From contig JAZDSV010000056.1 of NCBI GenBank assembly GCA_036784855.1, positions 21,023-85,022 of the forward strand: a DNA stretch of 64,000 nt. The letters are read 5' to 3'. The stretch is from Aphelidium insulamus (lineage: Eukaryota > Aphelidiomycota > Aphelidea > Aphelidiaceae). This document shows, piece after piece, positions 58,343-64,000 of this stretch. How positions within the stretch are numbered: position 1 is the first letter of the stretch; each line of letters starts with the position of its first letter. The notes under the pieces were generated by a model that saw only the letters and a list, made by a program, of their open reading frames with translations, ran no database searches and was not told the origin of the DNA. The translations under genes were made by a program, and so were the position numbers.

Positions 58343-61334
58343 TTATGGCACCATGCTGCTTGGTGTAAAGCGATGCAGAAACTTGACAGGGACTGCGCCG
58401 CGCTTGCGACCACCTTGTCTCACAAATGATATTTGCTGGTCCTGTGACAAACTAGACCTGCTCGTTCCGCTTATTTGACCGCCAACACGCATGGCCTCGC
58501 TCCGAAAGTACTCGCGCACCAATTCGGTTCTCGTGGCCGCCAGGTCGCTCCCATCGCCACATCGGCTCCGATTGACTTCAATTAGAGAAAAGAGTTGGTT
58601 AACAGTAAACCCTGGTATGCTCTTGCAGATTCCTGCTAAATACAGCGACTGCAGCGTGCCATCAGGACCTAAATTCCAAATGAGTAACGACGAGGTATGA
58701 ATAACCAACAAGCCATACATTTTTCGCAAGTAATTTCGAAACCATTGTATGTTATTGCCTTGTCGGATATCCGCTTTGGTACGGTGCTATCGTCGATTTG
58801 CAGACTGCACAGCCACTCCCACATTGACGGATCATTAAAGGAGCTATTACTCAAAATCATTGGCATTAATGAACATAATAGATGCGCCACATGCCGTGCG
58901 GTCAGCAGTAGAGGCTGTGGCAGGGTGACTGTAGGAAGCCGATGGTGTTGCATAAGCTTAGCCATTGCAGCTTCGCACAGAAAAGTCTGCACCGAGCCAG
59001 CGCAAAGTAGTGCATACCCTTGATTATGCTTGTCGGCTAATGATATTAGCTCCAGTGTGCCTTCATCCTTAACGACTGTTGCCGCCGTGGTGGATTCACT
59101 ATATCGCACATCGAATGAGGGATCGTCGTCAACAATTCCTTGCAGGTCATCATCTGCCTCTTCGAAGCGCTGCGTCATCTCCAGCCAATGCTTATATCGA
59201 CGTTGTATGGTATGCAACGCCGGGGTGCGGATATTTATGCGCTTGTTGGATAAGTCGACATTTTCGTCTCTGTTTTGATCGCGAACGAGATCCTCGGTTC
59301 GATAGAGCTTATCCGCCGGCGCCAAAAATGCCCGAATGCTTGGCTGCTGCGATGGGCGGTGTGGCGGCACCTCGGTGGTCGCACCACTGACGGATACAGG
59401 TTTGCCGGTGTGGCTATTGTGGCTTATTAGAGCAGCATGGTTCTTGCTGTTTCTCATCATGACAGCAAACGCGTCATGTCGATCGTCGAGCTCGCTGTGC
59501 TGACGCTTTTTGCTCAACTGATCTTCGCTAGCTGCTTGAGGAGGCGGCACATATAACGCAGAGCCTGCTTGGCTGCAAGACAGCTCGCCCCGCGCCCATT
59601 TCTCAGACTCTACTATTTCGTCTTGCTGCTCGACAATCTCGACAACCGATGTTGCATTTTCTCTCGGATTGTCAACTGCATTTTCCACGTTATCGCCACC
59701 ATCTAAACTGGATAGCGGTATCGACAATTTTGGCAGTGGATGTTGTCCGTCACCAGTATACGCTCCAGACGCAAGATGCGAGACTTCACGACTGGGAGTA
59801 GTAGAAACGTGACGCAGGACTGCAACATCAAGCCCTCCAGATTCAGTAGTGACTATTTCCTTATCTGACTGATTATCGACAGTTGTTGAGCATGTAGCAT
59901 CGCCGGCGGACTCTGGAGAATATGCGCGATCCAACAGTGCATTCAGCAGTGTTTGCAACGCTTCGGTGTCGTGCCAAAACACGGTCGACTTAGTGGGCTC
60001 CACATTGACTGAGAGTTTTAAAATGAAGTCAACAATGCATTTAAGCGCATACCGTCCATTGTAGAGGTTGGCGCAGTGATCCAGATGCAAAAGAACGGGT
60101 GTTTCCGCGATGGAGGCATGACGGCATCAGTGGTGGAAAGTCGTGCGTGAAATCCTTTTCGCACAGCTTTATGAATGGAGAAGGAGGAAGCTGAAGCGGC
60201 GGACACTGGGCGCCCATTCACCGCGACAAAGTTGAATCTGTCTGCAGACGCACGCATCACATGCTCAAAGTCTATAGTAAAGTTGTTAAAGTACAATGGA
60301 AATTAAAGTGTACCTGCACCCCGTTTTGGAATCAGCGCTGTAATCGACATTTGTTTCGACTCGTCGGCAACGTCCAGCTGCTGAAGTTGGGCAGCCAGCT
60401 TGGTACCAAACAACGAGCGAGCAGACTCTAGCGTGGACTGGCACGGCACCTTGGTCCATTCAGCGCCGTCGCAGCGCAATGAAATACGAATGGCCGGCCG
60501 CGTCAATGCATAATGGTACAGCAAATCATGAGCCGCTTTCCAGTTGGCCGCTTTCTTGCGCTCGGCTTCCTGATGATAGTACATAAGCACTTCTATACAC
60601 GGTGCATGCAACTAACTACAAAACCTTTTGGCGGACGGGAAGTTTGTAAAACAGCTTTTGCACTTCGACAGTTGTCCCAACCGGTGCGGCCACGACGACT
60701 TCTCTAATTAATTGCATAAGAGAAGCGTATATACGTATGTCTAAATACGCACTTGGACACTTGGCCGTCGCGGTCCAGGTGGAAGCAAATGGCGGCGGGA
60801 TCGCCAGAGCACCGCGTGGTCAATCGCACTGTCTCGGCCATGTTGCAGATGGAGTGCAGAGCCTCGCCTACGGCACGTGCACACTTGTCAGCTGCTGTAA
60901 GAAGCACGCTCAATAGACTATAAGCAAGTACCGCGGAAACCTAGAGACTCCACCGTGGCCAGATCGTCAAAGCTGGCGATTTTGCTGGTGTAGTATCGCT
61001 GTGCGGCAACGCGGGCCGTTTCAGGGTCCATGCCGCTGCCATCGTCGCGGACCTGCACGGGTGGTTGATGTCACGGATGCCTTCGGTCGTAGTGTACGTA
61101 TGTAGTAGGCGCACCGTCAGACGAGCCAGGCCACCACTCTGTGCCGTGATGTGAATACTGCGGGCCCCCGCGTCCAATGCATTCCTACCAGCGGCAGCGT
61201 GAGCTGGAGGAGGCTTACTTGTCTGCATTGTACACGCACTCGACCAGCTCTTTGAGCACGTCGGCCACCCCGGTGATGACCTGGCCGCTGGAGAGCGCGC
61301 TGACCGTGCCGCCGTCCAGCGCGCGCAAGCCCAT
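58343..61334 (-). CDS. MutL homologue of PMS1/MLH2 type
   Basis: MutL-family mismatch-repair factor that would pair with MLH1. Nine exons (61334-61234, 61184-61115, 61052-60932, 60867-60753, 60703-60625, 60569-60314, 60271-60053, 60008-58719, 58668-58343) give about 858 residues. GHKL ATPase motifs: SGQVITGVADVLKELVE, NALDAGARSIHI, VRDDGSGMDPETA, YYTSKIASFDDL and GFRGEALHSI (spliced), then GTTVEVQKLFYKLPVRQK and FNFVAVNGRPVS. A 400-residue polar linker follows. The C-terminal domain lacks the DQHA-x2-E-x4-E endonuclease motif of PMS2/MLH3 and instead reads LLCAGSVQTFLCEAA, ending with GICKSIPGFTVNQLFSLIE. That and the YYTSKI block favour the human PMS1/yeast Mlh2 group. The first junction could use GTAAGC (34-nt intron) instead. 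Confidence 0.85.
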
Positions 61335-61350
61335 TGCTCCGTGTACAAGA

Positions 61351-61389
<39 letters not shown>

Positions 61390-61396
61390 AAGTACT
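61335..61396. promoter_or_regulatory. 62-bp bidirectional spacer with (TG)18
   Basis: The start codons of PMS1/MLH2 (minus) and CCDC77 (plus) are separated by only 62 bp, of which 61353-61388 is an uninterrupted TG dinucleotide run. The spacer must hold both 5' leaders and a shared promoter, unless transcription starts inside one of the genes. Confidence 0.75.
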
Positions 61397-63245
61397 ATGC
61401 CGCCCGTCTCTGCTTCGGCCGCCGCCGCCGACCTGGACAGCCGCACCACCCACCAACTGCCGCTCTCACATGACCTGCTGGACTACTACCGGCAGCGTAT
61501 CGGTACGCTACACCCTGCCATACCCATACATGTGCACACACACACACACACACACGTGCACGGCAGAACAATCCGAGAAGGAGTACCAGGACGCCCTGGC
61601 CGCCGTGGACCAGATAAAGGTGTCGCACGAGGACTACCACCGGCTCACATGGGAGCTGCACCAGCGCTGCAACGAGATATCCAAGCTGCAGGCCTCGCTC
61701 AGCCAGGCGCAAACTTGCCTGTTCGACGAGCGGAAACAGCTCCTGAAGGCTCTGGCAGACAATGACGAGCTGCGCCGTGAGTGTCTTCTTATAGACAAGT
61801 AGTAAACTCATAAACGGGTGGCAGTGCAGGAGCTCAAGGACAGGAAAAAGATTCGGTACTTGCTAAGTGTGCACGGATTCTCGGCAGAGGGCGGCGCGGA
61901 CGACGACGACGACGACGAAACCACATACTTCAAAGACCGGCTGGAGAAGCGGTTTGTCCGTCCACCACGGCCAGAGAGTGTCGGGGGCGTGCGAGCTACC
62001 TCTTCTACATCGGCGGAGGCAAAGACAACTGCAACTGCACAGCCAGCGCCGTCATCACGAGTGCTCGCCGACACTGCATCGCCAGATGAAGACGATGTTG
62101 ACACTCTGCGACTGCGGGTAAAGTCTCTAAAGGCCCAGCTGGGGGAGCAGGTACTTGAAGAATATTGATATATTGTTGCTGGATCTTACACACCGCGACA
62201 GGCCAAGATGTATGAGGAGACGATTGCCGGATTGAAGCAGGATCGGCAGGTGATGCTGCGTGAAGAGCGGGCGCGCAAGAAACAAGACGATCAGCGCATT
62301 GAACAACTGCTGGACAAGATTACCAAACTGCAAACCTTTTGCCGCGAGAACACGCGTGGTACGTGAGTGCATTTATTGTTCCCTGCATACGAGTAACTGA
62401 CATGATCTGTCAGAAATGCTGGAGGTGAAGCGAGCGCACCAGGTGCTGGAGCGGCGGGACAAGGAGGAGAAGGCGAAACTGCTGCACGATCTGTCACAAG
62501 CGCGGACCAGACTGGGCGACGAAAAGGGGCGCAATGACAACCTGGAGCGGGTATAGCCTGGGCAATGCTACTTTTTCTCCTCTCACTGACTACAAATGTC
62601 TGCTGCAGAAAGTGGAGATCAGAGTGGTGAGGAAGAATGAGGCGTTGGTGCACGAGCTGCGGCAACAAGTCGCCCGCTATGAGAAGGAGATGAGGGACCA
62701 GAGGGTGGGTGCAGCTCTGTATTTGTGAGTTCTGGCAGTGCATACATAACTGTGATATCAGTTGGACGTGGAACAGGCCAGCAAGAGTCAGCAGCGACAC
62801 GTTGACTCTCTGCGGGCCAAAATTGACTCGCTGAACAACAGGCATGTGTAGTGAGGACGCACCCGAAGAAGCCCACCTCACATTAACAACTCCATGTGCA
62901 GCTACAAGACATTGAAGCAGCGTCGCGACTTTCAAGTGGAGGGCTACATGAACGAGATACGCAACTTGAAAAAGACAATTGAGACGCAGCAGAAGCTGCT
63001 GGCCAAGCAAGCGCCATTGGAGGACAAGGAGTTGCAAGTGCTCAAGACGGGTGCGTATATATGCGCTTTACAGTTCCTGACATTAACCACTGCTGCAGCG
63101 AGGAATACGGGAGAGAAGGCGTCGCGGATATCGTACGACCTGCACGGGCTGAAGGCAAGCTAAACACGCTGGCATTGTTCATACTAATGTTGCCCAGGCA
63201 CGGCTGTACAAGACGGAGCGGGATTTGCACGCTTTGGCATTCTGA
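61397..63245 (+). CDS. CCDC77: CCDC77-like coiled-coil protein
   Basis: CCDC77 is a centrosome/basal-body coiled-coil protein found mainly in ciliated lineages. Ten exons (61397-61502, 61567-61776, 61825-62150, 62202-62358, 62414-62550, 62609-62704, 62762-62847, 62902-63050, 63099-63154, 63198-63245) give 456 residues; human CCDC77 is 488. Family landmarks are SHDLLDYYRQRI, QASLSQAQTCLFDERKQLL, LQELKDRKKIRYLLSVHGFS, DTLRLRVKSLKAQLGEQ and RRDFQVEGYMNEIRNLKK. Almost the whole chain is predicted coiled coil apart from an Ala/Thr/Ser linker around residues 150-185. The last intron (63155-63197) has a GCAAGC donor (GC-AG). Phases agree at every junction. Confidence 0.85.
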
Positions 63246-63300
63246 CAGTTGAAGAAGAAGAAGAAGACGTTGCTATAGATTAAACAATATCCCATCAATA

Positions 63301-63894
63301 CTAGCCGCCGTCTCTGTCCTTGCTGCCAGAGGGGTCCCCACCCAGATGAAAGAGTATTTGAGCGTCGTTGAATGTGCCTGCACGCTTGCTCGTGGCAGTC
63401 CCCGGCCCGGCTGATCCGTACTTCTCCCTGGCACGCTTGTCGCGCTTCATTTCGCGCTTCTTTCCCTTGGCATCGCGTCTGCCCAGCTTGGAGTCGGCAC
63501 CGTGCGCCAGCAGGTCCATTTGTTCCCGCAGCCGTTTCCGCGCTATCCGCCGGTTCTCGTGTAGACACCGCGTGTCCTGGCACGTGATCACCAGCCCAGA
63601 TGGAAGGTGCTTGAGACGGACGCGTGACGCAGTCTTGTTTATGGCCTGGCCACCGGGACCCGCGGCGCTGCGGGTGAACTCTTCCGTCAGGTCGCACTCG
63701 TGGATCTGGATCTTTTCTATGGGGCACGCGCTCTTGTGCTTGCGCGGTGGCTGTGTGGCGGCCGCCGGCACATCAGTAGCGCCACTTGCTGCGGTGGAGG
63801 TATGTACACGTGCACGACTGCTGCTGCACAAGCCGGCGCCAAGTTGCAGCATCGGTGTGGGACGCCACAGCGCGTCCATCAATTTTCTCAGCAT
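63301..63894 (-). CDS. Mitochondrial release-factor-like protein MTRFR (C12orf65 type)
   Basis: MTRFR/C12orf65 is a codon-independent peptidyl-tRNA hydrolase that rescues stalled mitochondrial ribosomes. Single exon, 197 residues. An N-terminal Arg/Ser-rich leader fits import. The catalytic GGQ motif is in SAAGPGGQAINKTASRVRLK, followed by HLPSGLVITCQDTRCLHENR and RIARKRLREQMDLL, which is the MTRFR/class-I domain 3 pattern, and a Lys/Arg-rich tail. There is no codon-recognition domain, which separates it from mtRF1a. The ATG at 63894 is the first in frame. It is convergent with CCDC77, with 55 bp between stops. Confidence 0.92.
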   Translation of the reverse strand: MLRKLMDALWRPTPMLQLGAGLCSSSRARVHTSTAASGATDVPAAATQPPRKHKSACPIEKIQIHECDLTEEFTRSAAGPGGQAINKTASRVRLKHLPSGLVITCQDTRCLHENRRIARKRLREQMDLLAHGADSKLGRRDAKGKKREMKRDKRAREKYGSAGPGTATSKRAGTFNDAQILFHLGGDPSGSKDRDGG

Positions 63895-64000
63895 GATTAA
63901 AGTGAGGCCCTGTAATACTTTGCCGACATTGTATGTATTTACACAACATTCTATTTATTAAACTAAACAAAATGCAAAAAAGGGAAACGGACGCCGCAGC

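Overview
This is nuclear DNA from a compact, intron-rich eukaryote. I recognise or can model 31 protein genes and two transposable-element copies in 64 kb. About 110 introns can be placed by keeping reading frame and family homology across GT-AG (occasionally GC-AG) junctions. Most are 38-65 nt and many carry a CTAAC/CTGAC-like branch site near the 3' end. Neighbouring genes are often only 50-200 bp apart. All exon joins given here come from reading the sequence and were checked for codon phase; none is backed by transcript data.

The likely source is an early-diverging, flagellated fungus or a close unicellular opisthokont relative. Fungal-type genes are a neutral trehalase with its calcium-binding and basic-Ser regulatory region, an Skt5/Chs4-type chitin synthase activator with a CaaX end, an Ima1-like inner nuclear membrane protein, and trypsins with the fungal-style PNIVGG-like junction. 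Genes that argue against a yeast or ordinary mould are C2CD3 and CCDC77 homologues (centriole/cilium proteins), sestrin, PMS1/MLH2, and histone genes with 3' stem-loops. The phylum cannot be fixed from the window alone.

Layout. 1-6.1 kb: WDR20/CreC (cut by the left edge), a Bet1 SNARE, and a tandem pair of secreted trypsin-family proteins, one with an intact catalytic triad and one with all three triad residues replaced. 6.2-16.5 kb: C2CD3, Eaf6, CHMP1/Did2, Skt5 and Kti12. 16.5-19.1 kb: a divergent H2A-H2B pair driven by a near-perfect inverted-repeat promoter, with matching 3' stem-loops, then adenosine kinase. 19.2-29.1 kb: NCS1 permease, a PH-like protein, mitochondrial ClpX, and a Vps3/TGFBRAP1-type CORVET subunit. 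29.3-30.5 kb: a degraded hAT element with an 8-bp target duplication. 31-42.6 kb: dihydrolipoyl dehydrogenase, Ima1/Samp1, prohibitin-2, Dbp4/DDX10 and Vps11. 42.6-43.1 kb: a 5'-truncated LINE with poly(A) and a target duplication, lying 28 bp from the Vps11 start codon. 43.3-51 kb: neutral trehalase, NSUN6 and sestrin, with a 141-bp tandem duplication over the sestrin 3' end. 51.4-58.3 kb: a secreted cysteine-rich orphan, an LRRC58-like LRR protein, a PQ-loop membrane protein and a VPS9-domain protein. 58.3-64 kb: PMS1/MLH2 and CCDC77 head to head across a 62-bp (TG)18 spacer, then the mitochondrial release-factor-like MTRFR.

The genes are mostly housekeeping and unrelated to each other. One loose theme is endolysosomal traffic (Bet1, CHMP1, Vps3, Vps11, VPS9 GEF, PQ-loop). 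The features most worth following up are the triad-less protease homologue, the mirror-image histone promoter with histone 3' stem-loops, and the LINE insertion in front of VPS11.
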